Positions 15,232 through 23,696 of a DNA stretch of 36,793 bases are shown piece by piece. This DNA is from Anaerolineae bacterium. Its GTDB lineage: Bacteria > Chloroflexota > Anaerolineae > B4-G1 > SLSP01. Both the position numbers and the translations under genes were made by a program. Position 1 is the stretch's first letter. Every line of letters begins with the position of its first letter. The stretch spans positions 1 to 36,793 of the forward strand of contig JAFGFB010000126.1 in the NCBI GenBank assembly GCA_016931315.1, in the 5' to 3' direction. Below the pieces are notes generated by a model. The model was not told the origin of the DNA, ran no database searches, and saw nothing but the letters and a program-made list of their open reading frames with translations.

Positions 15232-16761
15232 ATGAATTTATCGAAGCCTAACACTGCACTGCGCATTCTGGTCGTAGACGATAACCCCGATATTCGGGAA
15301 TTCATCCATAAATCCGTGCTGGAACCGGCAGGCTACACGGTTATCACTGCCGAGGATGGCCTTCAGGGACTGCAAAAAGCGCGCCTCGAACGCCCTAATT
15401 TGATCCTTTTGGATTATGAGATGCCAAAAATGAACGGCATCGAGATGCTGCGCGCGCTCAAGGAACAGAATATCGCCATTCCCGTCATTCTGGTTACCTC
15501 CTATGGCTCGGAATCCGTAGCAGTAGAGGTATTTCGCCTCGGCGTGCGGGATTATATTCCCAAGCCTTTTGCCCTGGATGTTCTGTTAGACGCCATTGAA
15601 CGCGTGCTTCACGCAGTTAAGCTGGAACAGGAGCGAGATAATCTGCTCAATGATCTGCGCATCGCTAACACACAGCTCACCCAACGAATTCAGGAGCTTG
15701 ACACACTCTACCAGGTCAGCAAATCTGTAACCTCCTTACGAGAACGCGACACGTTGCTCGAGCGCATTGTGGATGCGGCGCTGTATTTGACAGGCGCGAT
15801 GGATGGGGCACTCATCATGCTCGATCCGGCGACCAGTTTACCGACCACCCGCGTCAGCCGCATCCGTTCCGGCGCTAGTGTTGAAACACCTGCAGAAGAT
15901 CCCAACATGCTGACACAATCTCAGAGTTTGATGATGGCAGCGCCCATTCAAATTGGCAATAAAACCCTGGGGGCGCTGACGGTCAGCAACAAACGCAGTC
16001 GAGAAACCCTGGACAAGCACGATCAGCGTCTGCTGCGCATGCTCAGTGATTACGCTGCCATCGCCATTGAAAACACGCGCCTCCTGGCAGAGGTAGAGGC
16101 GCAGCGCGAGCGCGAAAAGCGGGAGATCAGGCAGCTTTTCGAGCACTACGTTGCCCCACCCGTGGTGGAGCGCATCCTCCAGCAACCGGAAAGCGTCCGA
16201 CCCGGCGGTCAGCGCCAAACCATCACCGTGCTATTTGCTGACCTGCGCGGCTTCACCACCTTCTCGGCAAAGACTGAGCCCGAGACACTCATCGCCGTGC
16301 TCAATGAACATATCGCCGTGGCTGCCCAAATCATTCTAGATGAAGAAGGCACACTCGATAAATTCATGGGCGATGAGATTATGGCGTTCTTCAATGCACC
16401 TTTGCCGCAAAAGGAATATGCTGTGCGTGCGGTGCGAGCGGCTTCCCGCATCCTCAACGCAACTACGCAAATTCACAGGCAACTTCCGCCAGATCAACGC
16501 CTGCATTTCGGCATCGGCATCAGCACCGGAGAAGCTATTGTAGGCAATGTGGGCACAACAGAACTGGTCAACTTCACCGTAGTAGGAAAAACTGTCAATA
16601 CAGCGCACACCCTGCAAGAGCTGGCGCCAGCGGGAAAAATTCTGATCTGTCAACAAACCTATGCGGCAATACGCGACACCTTCAAGACACAAGCATTACC
16701 GCCAGTGTCCATCAAAGGAAATACCCAACCCATACCAGTCTACGAAGTCATCATCGACTAA
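15232..16761 (+). CDS. Response regulator-GAF-class III nucleotidyl cyclase fusion
   Basis: A 509-residue cytoplasmic signalling protein. The receiver domain (about 10-125) has acidic pair Asp16-Asp17, phospho-acceptor Asp61 in LILLDYEMP, and Lys111 in PKPF. A coiled-coil linker (125-165) leads to a GAF domain (about 165-285), a second coil, and a class III cyclase domain (330-509). The cyclase keeps both metal aspartates (Asp337 in FADLRGFT, Asp381 in MGDEI), the adenine-contact Lys377 and Thr449, and Asn456, but the transition-state Arg four residues after Asn456 is Thr460 (NTAHT). Activity may therefore be reduced, absent, or dependent on a partner. No cognate kinase is next to it; the orphan histidine kinase at 254-1402 is one candidate. 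Confidence 0.9.
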   Translation: MNLSKPNTALRILVVDDNPDIREFIHKSVLEPAGYTVITAEDGLQGLQKARLERPNLILLDYEMPKMNGIEMLRALKEQNIAIPVILVTSYGSESVAVEVFRLGVRDYIPKPFALDVLLDAIERVLHAVKLEQERDNLLNDLRIANTQLTQRIQELDTLYQVSKSVTSLRERDTLLERIVDAALYLTGAMDGALIMLDPATSLPTTRVSRIRSGASVETPAEDPNMLTQSQSLMMAAPIQIGNKTLGALTVSNKRSRETLDKHDQRLLRMLSDYAAIAIENTRLLAEVEAQREREKREIRQLFEHYVAPPVVERILQQPESVRPGGQRQTITVLFADLRGFTTFSAKTEPETLIAVLNEHIAVAAQIILDEEGTLDKFMGDEIMAFFNAPLPQKEYAVRAVRAASRILNATTQIHRQLPPDQRLHFGIGISTGEAIVGNVGTTELVNFTVVGKTVNTAHTLQELAPAGKILICQQTYAAIRDTFKTQALPPVSIKGNTQPIPVYEVIID

Positions 16762-16798
16762 GCCGACGATTATCGAATTCGGTGAGAGGAGCATCACA

Positions 16799-17326
16799 AT
16801 GCCTGTATTTTTTGATATCGAAACGCAAAACACCTTTCAGGAAATTGGGGGGCGCTATCCAGAGAAACTGCACCTCTCGGTTGCTGTAACGTACAACACT
16901 GCCGACGCTGCCTTCCATCGCTACAGTGAACAGAACGTCGCCGACCTGATCGCCGAGCTCGCTGCTGCCGACCTGATAGTGGGATACAATCTCTACGGTT
17001 TCGATTATCCCGTAATGCAGCAATATGCACCGCAGGTCGTTCTCGCACAGCTGCCCACCGTAGATATGATGCGAGAGCTGGAGAAGCGCCTCGGACATCG
17101 CATCGGTCTGGACGCCGTCGCCTCTGCCACACTCAAGGTCGGCAAAAGCGCCGATGGCTTACAAGCCGTGCAGTGGTGGCATGAGGGCCGCATCGAAGAG
17201 CTCTTTCAATATTGCCAACAAGATGTAGAAGTCACCCGGCAGCTCTATGAGTTTGGCAAAACCTACCGTTACGTAGAATACTATGATCGTTCACGGAAGT
17301 TGCAGCGTGTGGTGGTGAACTGGTAG
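16799..17326 (+). CDS. DEDDy-type 3'-5' exonuclease / RNase H-like protein
   Basis: A compact 175-residue nuclease domain. Motif I is FFDIET (Asp6, Glu8), motif II is GYNLYGFDYPVM, and motif III is YCQQDVEVTRQLYEFG, the Y-x3-D pattern of DEDDy exonucleases. It resembles the stand-alone PolB-exonuclease-like/YprB-type RNase H-like domain rather than DnaQ. No polymerase or helicase domain is attached. The ATG at 16799 has AGAGGAG 7 nt upstream; the longer frame from 16661 overlaps the cyclase gene and lacks such support. It lies 37 nt after the cyclase gene and may share its transcript. Substrate (DNA or RNA) is not known. Confidence 0.85.
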   Translation: MPVFFDIETQNTFQEIGGRYPEKLHLSVAVTYNTADAAFHRYSEQNVADLIAELAAADLIVGYNLYGFDYPVMQQYAPQVVLAQLPTVDMMRELEKRLGHRIGLDAVASATLKVGKSADGLQAVQWWHEGRIEELFQYCQQDVEVTRQLYEFGKTYRYVEYYDRSRKLQRVVVNW

Positions 17327-17344
17327 ACAAAGCTCCGAATAACG

Positions 17345-17368
17345 CTCCGGAGGGCGCGCCGTCCGGAG
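17345..17368. repeat. 24-nt near-perfect GC palindrome
   Basis: CTCCGGA (17345-17351) pairs with TCCGGAG (17362-17368) around a central GGCGCGCC; only one G-G mismatch breaks the palindrome. It lies 19 nt past the exonuclease stop and may help end its transcript. The motif TCCGGAGGGCGC also occurs as a direct repeat here. Confidence 0.45.
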
Positions 17369-17413
17369 GGCGCAAAAGCACACTTTGAAATATGAAGAGC
17401 TGGGGAAACGCGC

Positions 17414-17758
17414 ATGTACATCACCGATGTGGAAGACCTGTTGGCGCAACGTCAAACCATGCGGCTCTCGGATCATGCATTGCGAGAAGCACATAAAGAA
17501 AGTCTGCGCGCGAGTGATATCTTCCATGCGATCTTCAACGGAAGGCTGCTCGAGCATTACCCAGACCGTGAACGTGTGCTGATTGCAGGACCGGTTCCCG
17601 AGCTGGACCTCGATGTTCACGTCGTCTGTGAATACAGCCACCCGGTTGAACTTGTTGCAGTGACCATCTATATTCCCGATCGCCCCAAATGGGTCAATGC
17701 CGTGCTCCGTACCCGAGGGCCCCAACCCATCACTCGGCACGATGACGCTGGCGGTTAA
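17414..17758 (+). CDS. DUF4258-domain protein
   Basis: A 114-residue protein matching the DUF4258 pattern: RLSDHALREAHKES early, DIFHAIFNGRLLEHYPD, then a strand-rich part (RVLIAGPVP, VHVVCEY, ELVAVTIYIPD). The fold is thought to be related to RelE/HigB-type toxins, but no antitoxin-like gene is next to it, so a toxin role is not supported here. The function is unknown. The ATG at 17414 has a weak GGGGAAA upstream. It sits between the exonuclease and the NAD operon. Confidence 0.78.
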   Translation: MYITDVEDLLAQRQTMRLSDHALREAHKESLRASDIFHAIFNGRLLEHYPDRERVLIAGPVPELDLDVHVVCEYSHPVELVAVTIYIPDRPKWVNAVLRTRGPQPITRHDDAGG

Positions 17759-17802
17759 ACTCGCATGCAGGAACAGTACGGGAATACAAAGGGCGAATAA
17801 AA

Positions 17803-17826
17803 GCCGGGCTGGAGCCTGGCGATCCC
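17803..17826 (-). repeat. Dispersed 24-nt hairpin repeat, copy A
   Basis: On the minus strand this reads GGGATCGCCAGGCTCCA followed by GCCCGGC, differing from copy B at 19796 by one base in 24. It contains a short GC stem. It lies upstream of the nadC-nadA gene, in the opposite orientation to copy B. Confidence 0.7.
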
Positions 17827-17874
17827 AGAATGCCCCATGAGCGTTATTTCCTGATCCAGATTCACGGAGGTATT

Positions 17875-19791
17875 ATGCCCATAACAGTCGAAACCCTGCT
17901 CACAGCCGCGACCCCCCTCATCAAACTGGCACTCGCCGAGGATATCGGTCCTGGAGATGCCACCAGCCAATCCACACTCGATGCTGTCGCGCCCTTGCAC
18001 GGACGCGTCGTAGCCAAAGCGCCGGGTGTCATTGCGGGCTTGCCGGTTGCCGAAGCCGTCTTCCACGCCGTGGATCCTGCGCTCGCTTTCACGGCTCACG
18101 TCTGCGATGGACAAGAGGTTGTCGCCGGTGAGCTCATCGCCGAGGTTAAAGGTCCCGGGCCCTCACTGCTTGCGGCAGAGCGCACCGCCCTCAACTTCCT
18201 GCAACGCATGTCGGGTATCGCTACCGCCACCCGTGATTTTGTGGATGCCGTGGCAACCACACGCGCCATCATTCTTGACACCCGCAAGACACTGCCGGGT
18301 TACCGTATCCTCGACAAATACGCGGTGAGCATGGGCGGTGCACAGAATCACCGTATGGCGCTCTTTGATATGCTAATGGTGAAGGACAATCACACCGATG
18401 GCGCTGGCAGCATCACCGCTGCAGTCACGCGCGCCCGTGCCGCTCATCCCAATCTACCCATCGAGGTCGAGGTGCGCACACTGGCTGAACTGCAAGAAGC
18501 ACTTGCCATCAAGCCACCACTCGACCGAATCATGCTCGATAACATGGACCTTGAGACGATGCAGCAGGCAGTGCGGCTCACCGCCGGGCGAGTGCCGCTG
18601 GAAGCTTCGGGTAATGTGACACTTAAAACGGTTGCCGCCATCGCGGAAACAGGCGTGGATTTCATTTCCACAGGCGCCATTACCCATTCCGTCATTGCCC
18701 TTGACCTGAGCATGAAGATCACCAAACCGACCACGGCGCCCACGCTCTCCTGGGAGGAACGCGCGCGACGCGCAAAAGCAGCCCTCGGCGACCGTCTGGT
18801 CATCCTGGGGCATCACTACCAGCGGGATGAAGTGATCCAATTCGCCGATTTCCGCGGAGACTCCCTCCAGCTTGCCCGCGACGCAGCGCAAACCGATGCA
18901 GAGCACATCGTCTTCTGCGGCGTGTATTTCATGGCAGAAGTCGCCGCCATCCTCGCCAAGCCAGGGCAACATGTCTACATTCCCAATAGTGCCGCGGGCT
19001 GTTACCTGGCGGATACCGCAGAACGCTCGCAGGTTGAGCAAGCATGGCTGGACCTCGATGCTGCGCTCGTGGGGCAAGCGGACGCTGAAATAACCCCCAT
19101 CACCTACGTCAACTCCGATGCGGCGCTCAAAGCCTTCTGTGGTAAACACGGGGGTAGTGTTTGCACTTCAGGCAATGCCGCGAAGGTGCTAATATGGGCT
19201 TTTGCGCAGCGCCCCCGCGTCTTCTTCTTCCCCGACCAGCATCTGGGACGCAATACAGCGCGCGCCCTAGGGATACCCGGCAGACCTGCCGAAGAAATCC
19301 TGCTCTGGACACCCCACCGCCCGCCGAGCGCCGAGGCGATTCGCCGGGCTAAAGTCGTTCTCTGGCCCGGAGCCTGCAATGTTCACCAACGCTTTCATCC
19401 CTCAGATATCGCTGCCGTTCGGGCGCGCCATCCTGGAATCCGCGTCATTGTGCACCCGGAATGCGACCGAAGCGTGGTAGAATTGGCTGACAGCGCCGGC
19501 TCCACAACCCACATCATCAAGGAGATTGAGGGGGCGCCAGCTGGCAGCGCCTGGGCTGTGGGCACAGAGACCCACCTGGTGCTCCGGCTACAACGGGAAC
19601 ACCCAGAGCAGCTCATTGTGTCCCTGGCGGAACGCCCACCCTACTGCTCCGGTATGGGCGCCATCACCCTACGCAACCTCACTGAAACGTTGGAAGCTCT
19701 CGCGCGCGGAGAATTCCCCCAGCAGGTCACCGTGGAAGCGGAAACCGCGCAGTGGGCACGCGTAGCCCTGGAGCGCATGCTCAAACTGTAA
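17875..19791 (+). CDS. nadC-nadA: NadC-NadA fusion: nicotinate-nucleotide pyrophosphorylase / quinolinate synthase
   Basis: One 638-residue chain joins two enzymes of NAD synthesis. Residues 1-285 are NadC (quinolinate + PRPP to nicotinate mononucleotide): EDIGPGDATS, LNFLQRMSGIAT, DTRKTLPGYR, KYAVSMGGAQNHR, MVKDNH, EVEV, LEASGNV and STGAITHS are all present. After a short linker (286-295, PTTAPTL), residues 296-638 are NadA (iminoaspartate + DHAP to quinolinate), with ILGHHYQRDEV, three cluster cysteines Cys348 (FCGVYFMAE), Cys430 (VCTSGNA) and Cys591 (PPYCSGMGA), and VHPEC, STTHII and GTETHLV. Both halves look catalytically complete. The ATG at 17875 has GGAGG 5 nt upstream. nadB follows 50 nt later, so the operon covers aspartate to nicotinate mononucleotide. 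Confidence 0.95.
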   Translation: MPITVETLLTAATPLIKLALAEDIGPGDATSQSTLDAVAPLHGRVVAKAPGVIAGLPVAEAVFHAVDPALAFTAHVCDGQEVVAGELIAEVKGPGPSLLAAERTALNFLQRMSGIATATRDFVDAVATTRAIILDTRKTLPGYRILDKYAVSMGGAQNHRMALFDMLMVKDNHTDGAGSITAAVTRARAAHPNLPIEVEVRTLAELQEALAIKPPLDRIMLDNMDLETMQQAVRLTAGRVPLEASGNVTLKTVAAIAETGVDFISTGAITHSVIALDLSMKITKPTTAPTLSWEERARRAKAALGDRLVILGHHYQRDEVIQFADFRGDSLQLARDAAQTDAEHIVFCGVYFMAEVAAILAKPGQHVYIPNSAAGCYLADTAERSQVEQAWLDLDAALVGQADAEITPITYVNSDAALKAFCGKHGGSVCTSGNAAKVLIWAFAQRPRVFFFPDQHLGRNTARALGIPGRPAEEILLWTPHRPPSAEAIRRAKVVLWPGACNVHQRFHPSDIAAVRARHPGIRVIVHPECDRSVVELADSAGSTTHIIKEIEGAPAGSAWAVGTETHLVLRLQREHPEQLIVSLAERPPYCSGMGAITLRNLTETLEALARGEFPQQVTVEAETAQWARVALERMLKL

Positions 19792-19795
19792 TGTT

Positions 19796-19828
19796 GGGAT
19801 CGCCAGGCTCCAGCCTGGCTCTTAAAGG
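19796..19828 (+). repeat. Dispersed hairpin repeat, copy B, merging into the nadB ribosome site
   Basis: GGGATCGCCAGGCTCCA begins at 19796; GCCAGGCT-CC-AGCCTGGC (19802-19819) forms a perfect 8-bp stem, followed by TCTTAAAGG. The final AAAGG is the start of the AAAGGAGG Shine-Dalgarno (19824-19831) of nadB. The same TCTTAAAGG tail follows copy C at 27550. Confidence 0.8.
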
Positions 19829-19841
19829 AGGCCACATTACA

Positions 19842-21473
19842 ATGTCTGCCGAAACCGACGTCCTTGTCCTTGGCTGTGGCATCGCCGGAGCAACTGCAGC
19901 GCTGCAATTAGCGCAATCCGGGCGGCAGGTAACTCTCGTCACCCGCTCCTACATACCGGAAGAAACCAATACCCGCTATGCCCAAGGCGGCATCGTCGCG
20001 TGTGGTGAGGAGGATACGCCAGAACTGCTTATCGAGGATGTATTGCGCGCGGGCGCCGGGTTGAGTTACTCACCCGCCGTGTCCATCCTCGCCAAGGAAG
20101 GTCCCGAGTTGGTGCGCCGTATTCTCGTTGAGGACGTCAGGGTTCCTTTCGATCACAGTGCGGGCGGCCTTTCAAAAACACGCGAAGGTGGACATTCCGT
20201 CTCGCGTATCCTTCATGTTGGCGATGCCACCGGCAAAGCAATTCAAATCGCCCTGCTACAGCGGCTTGCCGAGATACCCAATGTCACCCTGCTCGTCGGG
20301 CACACCGCCGTAGATTTGATTACTTCCTCACATCACAGCCATGACCCCATGGCCATCTACCACCCCATCACCTGCCACGGCGCTTATATCCTCGATCGGG
20401 CAGGGAACGCCATCCATCGCATCCTGGCGCGCGCCACCATCCTCGCCACAGGCGGTGTGGGTCGTATCTACCGCCACACGACCAATCCCGAAGGTGCGCG
20501 TGGCGATGGACTGGCAATGGCATACCGGGCGGGCGCACGGGTCATCAACGCCGAATACATTCAGTTTCATCCCACGACCCTTGCCATTGCCGGAACCGAT
20601 AACTTCCTCATCTCCGAAGCCGTGCGTGGTGAGGGAGCACGGCTCTATACGCCCGATGGACGTCACTTCATGGAACATTACGCCCCTAAATGGGGCGACC
20701 TGGCGCCCCGCGACGTCGTCGCCCGCGCCATCCACCATGAGATGCTGGAACACGGCTACCCGCATGTTCTGCTCAACCTGGTTGAAGCCATGCCAGCCTC
20801 CCGCATTCCGGAGCGCTTCCCGACGATCTACGAGACCTGCCAGAAGGCGGGATTGGATATCGCTCAGGAACCGATTCCGGTGGTTCCAGCGGCGCATTAC
20901 TTCTGCGGCGGTATTCACGTAGATGGATGGGGACGCTCAACAATCGAGGGGCTTTACGCCATCGGGGAAGTGAGTTGCACCGGGCTGCACGGCGCCAACC
21001 GCCTGGCGAGCACCTCGCTGCTTGAGGGGCTGGTTTGGGGCGACCGGGCAGCGCGCGACATCACCTCCCGGCGCGACTTGACGCTGGCGCGTATGGACGA
21101 TATTCCGCCCTGGCAAAACGTCAGCGAGGGCAAAGCAGCCGATCCCGTGTTGCTCTACAACGACACTCGCAGCATTCAAAATGTGATGTGGCTCTATGTG
21201 GGTCTGGCGCGCAGCACCCGGCGACTGGCGCGCGCCTTGCGCGACCTCAACCACCTATGGGGCGCCATTGACGAATTCTATCGCACCACACGCCTGAATG
21301 ATGCCCTGATCGGTCTGCGGAACATGGCGCAGACCGCATGGATTGTCACCAATGCGGCGTGGCATAATCGCCAGTCGCGCGGCACCCACTACCGTGAAGA
21401 TGCTGCCGGACACGATTTTGCAGGCCTCCAGGATACTGAAGGTCCCTTACCCAACGCTTTGACGGAATTCTGA
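19842..21473 (+). CDS. nadB: L-aspartate oxidase NadB
   Basis: A 543-residue FAD enzyme that oxidises L-aspartate to iminoaspartate, the substrate of NadA encoded just upstream. The FAD-binding motif is VLGCGIAGATAALQLA near the N-terminus; other family blocks are NTRYAQGGIVA, TREGGHSVSRILH, ATGGVGRIYRHTTNP, GDGLAMAYRAGA, EYIQFHPTTL, SEAVRGEGARL, FCGGIHVD and the C-terminal GEVSCTGLHGANRLASTSLLEGLVWG. Length is typical. The ATG at 19842 follows AAAGGAGG with 10-nt spacing; the longer frame from 19752 overlaps nadA and is not supported. No quinolinate-responsive repressor gene or NiaR site was recognised nearby. Confidence 0.96.
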   Translation: MSAETDVLVLGCGIAGATAALQLAQSGRQVTLVTRSYIPEETNTRYAQGGIVACGEEDTPELLIEDVLRAGAGLSYSPAVSILAKEGPELVRRILVEDVRVPFDHSAGGLSKTREGGHSVSRILHVGDATGKAIQIALLQRLAEIPNVTLLVGHTAVDLITSSHHSHDPMAIYHPITCHGAYILDRAGNAIHRILARATILATGGVGRIYRHTTNPEGARGDGLAMAYRAGARVINAEYIQFHPTTLAIAGTDNFLISEAVRGEGARLYTPDGRHFMEHYAPKWGDLAPRDVVARAIHHEMLEHGYPHVLLNLVEAMPASRIPERFPTIYETCQKAGLDIAQEPIPVVPAAHYFCGGIHVDGWGRSTIEGLYAIGEVSCTGLHGANRLASTSLLEGLVWGDRAARDITSRRDLTLARMDDIPPWQNVSEGKAADPVLLYNDTRSIQNVMWLYVGLARSTRRLARALRDLNHLWGAIDEFYRTTRLNDALIGLRNMAQTAWIVTNAAWHNRQSRGTHYREDAAGHDFAGLQDTEGPLPNALTEF

Positions 21474-21603
21474 TTGGGACCCAGGGGTGCAAAGACTCCC
21501 CGCACTAGCAACCGCACCAGCGCCCGCCTATGCGGCCGCATTAGCTGCATCTTTACCTCAAAACTCTCTGCTCTCTACGCACTCTCTGCGTCTCGCGTCC
21601 GCA
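21474..21603. other. Convergent intergenic region with palindrome and CTCTCT tract
   Basis: This region separates nadB (plus) from the glycosyltransferase (minus). It holds the perfect 12-bp palindrome ATGCGGCCGCAT (21530-21541) and a low-complexity tract of ACTCTCTGC-like units (about 21560-21597). No gene is seen. It may hold bidirectional termination signals, but no clear hairpin with U tract stands out. Confidence 0.4.
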
Positions 21604-23676
21604 TCAGCGACCGCATTGCAGCGGCTGGAGTTCACGGTAAGCGCCGTCATCGCGCAATGCAATACCGAGGTAGGGCGCAGGATCGAGAAGCGCTGTTCCG
21701 GTCAAAACATCCGGGAAACTCCCATCCGGCTCAGCGCGCACTATGCTAAACCGCAGGTGCTGCCACACAGGCATCGAACCGGGACCGCCATTCCAGACAC
21801 CCTGATAACCCAACACCTGCCCCTGTTTGACGGGCACTCCCTCGCTGCCCGGCGGGAATTCCGAGGCTATGGTCGAAGTTGTACCATCGGCGCTCGCTAG
21901 GTCGTCGTAGAAGCTCCACACCCGTGCGCCAGATTGGAGGGGGTCCTCGTGCAACACGGCAACGCTCCCCTGCCAATCAGCCGCGCGATAAAGCCAGCCA
22001 TCCGCCGCCGCCACCACGGGCACCTGCCCCGGGTTACCCCGCCCGAAAAACAGCAGCGCCACGCCATCCCAACGCAAGCCCAAATCGGCTCGAGTAGGAA
22101 TCCGCCACGCTGTGCCACTGCACATTTCCGGCACGGGCGCCGCAGGAGCATTGCGCGGGCGGTACACACGCGTATCAGCGTACTCCGCCACGGGTTTATA
22201 CGCTTCCTCGACCGCTGCCAACATCTCGGCAGTCCAGCGTTCCCGGTAAACATCAGAGGTGGGGAAATAGTGAATCAGCACCGCGGCAAATTCACCGTTC
22301 CGAATCTGCTCCACAAATGCCGTTTGGTCCCAAACGCCCGCCCATGCCAGCTGGGTCACCTCGAAGGGCTGGAGGGAAAGCGCGCGCTCCTGCAAAGTGA
22401 GGATGCCCATGTACTCATCGGCGAGCACACGCCCTTCGATACGTGCGACCGCTGCATCCAGGGCGCGCAACTCCTCAAGCACATCCCAACGCGAGGCAGT
22501 ACGAGGAATGTAATCAGATTCCGAAAGAGCAGCCATGTGCAATGCCTGCCAGCCAAGCGCAAGCAAGAGGGGCAAGATCAACCACCGCGTGGCTTTCCCA
22601 GGCTGCGCTGAGCGGCTCCAGGCTACCGCCATCCCCGCAAGCAAGCTCAACGCGGCGCAAAGCTCCAAAAGGTAATTGACGTTGGAGCCAATCTTGCCGA
22701 TGGTAAGCGCGGTGAGCGTAGCACCCACCGCATAGGGCGCGGCGACCGACCAACCTTTGACCCGCGCCGCAGGCAGGCCGATCAGCATACTGGCGCCTAG
22801 CAGCGTAAGCCACGGCGCCGCATCCCAAAACTGCTCCAGATTCCAGCGCAGACGCTCCATGCCAAAGTCATTCACATTAGCAGTGACGATATTGAAGAAA
22901 AAGCCGCCCCCGGTCGCGGTATTGAGAGCGAGAAAAACAGCGCCGCCCAAGCCACCCACCAGAGCTGCCAGCGTGAAGGCTCGGCGCGGGCCACGCTCGG
23001 CCCACAGCCAGATAAATGCTGCAAAAGGTGCAGCGAGTGCGTAAGATTGGCGAGTATAAGCCGCGGCAGCAAGCAAAAAGGCGCCGATGAGCAAGCCCCC
23101 CCACCCCTCGGGCGCACGCACCAGGACATAAAGCCCCCCAAGGCTCAAGGCAAGCGCCAGCAGATCAATGCGGAGCAGACCCGACCAGTGAACGACAAAG
23201 GGGAAAGCCCAAAACAAGCCCACGCTCACCAAAGCGGCAAGCGCGTCGCGCCTTAGACGCCAGACAATCAGCGCGAGGAAAACACCGGATGCGAGCGCGC
23301 TGAGAGCCGAAAGCAATCGTCCACCCCAGAAATTCGGGCCCCAAAGCGCAACGAAGGGCGAAATGGCAACCACATAGAGCGGCGGGTAATTGGAAATGGT
23401 ATAAGGTTCAGAATCCAGTGTGGGTCGGTAGAGCGGTTCGCCCGCCAGCAAACGCAGGGATTGATCCACCAGCGGGGCTTCGCCATAATCCAACGGATAG
23501 GGGAAAGTGATGGAAAGCGCCTGTGTATGCCCAAAAAGCCAGATTGACCAGAAAAGCGCCAATAGCAACACCAGCGCCGCAAGAAGTTCGAGAGCGGACT
23601 GAAAGTTGAGGCGTTCAGGCAAAAGTGCTGACGCGCCGCAGTAGCGGCGGCTCAAAAGGCGTTTTCCAGATTGCAT
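21604..23676 (-). CDS. GT-C membrane glycosyltransferase with degenerate LytM/M23-like C-terminus
   Basis: A protein of about 690 residues. The first 420 or so are a polytopic membrane domain with roughly 10 helices, resembling dolichyl-phosphate-mannose/ArnT-type GT-C enzymes that use lipid-linked sugars; the first outer loop carries PLDYGEAPLVDQS and later YTISNYPPLY. An exported region follows. The last 130 residues look like an M23/LytM fold (DGWLYRAADWQGSVAVLH, VKQGQVLGYQGVW, WQHLRFSIV, LLDPAPYLG). The usual H-x-H is H-L-R, so zinc peptidase activity is unlikely; it may bind a cell-wall or glycan ligand. The ATG at 23676 has AGGTGG 6 nt upstream. An ATG at 23700 overlapping the upstream stop (ATGA) is the alternative. 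Confidence 0.8.
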   Translation of the reverse strand: MQSGKRLLSRRYCGASALLPERLNFQSALELLAALVLLLALFWSIWLFGHTQALSITFPYPLDYGEAPLVDQSLRLLAGEPLYRPTLDSEPYTISNYPPLYVVAISPFVALWGPNFWGGRLLSALSALASGVFLALIVWRLRRDALAALVSVGLFWAFPFVVHWSGLLRIDLLALALSLGGLYVLVRAPEGWGGLLIGAFLLAAAAYTRQSYALAAPFAAFIWLWAERGPRRAFTLAALVGGLGGAVFLALNTATGGGFFFNIVTANVNDFGMERLRWNLEQFWDAAPWLTLLGASMLIGLPAARVKGWSVAAPYAVGATLTALTIGKIGSNVNYLLELCAALSLLAGMAVAWSRSAQPGKATRWLILPLLLALGWQALHMAALSESDYIPRTASRWDVLEELRALDAAVARIEGRVLADEYMGILTLQERALSLQPFEVTQLAWAGVWDQTAFVEQIRNGEFAAVLIHYFPTSDVYRERWTAEMLAAVEEAYKPVAEYADTRVYRPRNAPAAPVPEMCSGTAWRIPTRADLGLRWDGVALLFFGRGNPGQVPVVAAADGWLYRAADWQGSVAVLHEDPLQSGARVWSFYDDLASADGTTSTIASEFPPGSEGVPVKQGQVLGYQGVWNGGPGSMPVWQHLRFSIVRAEPDGSFPDVLTGTALLDPAPYLGIALRDDGAYRELQPLQCGR

Positions 23677-23696
23677 GATTTTCCACCTATGCAGGT

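Noticed and set aside
17414-17758. DUF4258 gene as a toxin-antitoxin locus
   Set aside because: No small antitoxin-like gene is found on either side within 90 nt, so the two-gene hallmark is missing.
21560-21597. CTCTCTGC-like tract as a CRISPR or tandem array
   Set aside because: The units are short, irregular and without spacers; it is a low-complexity tract only.
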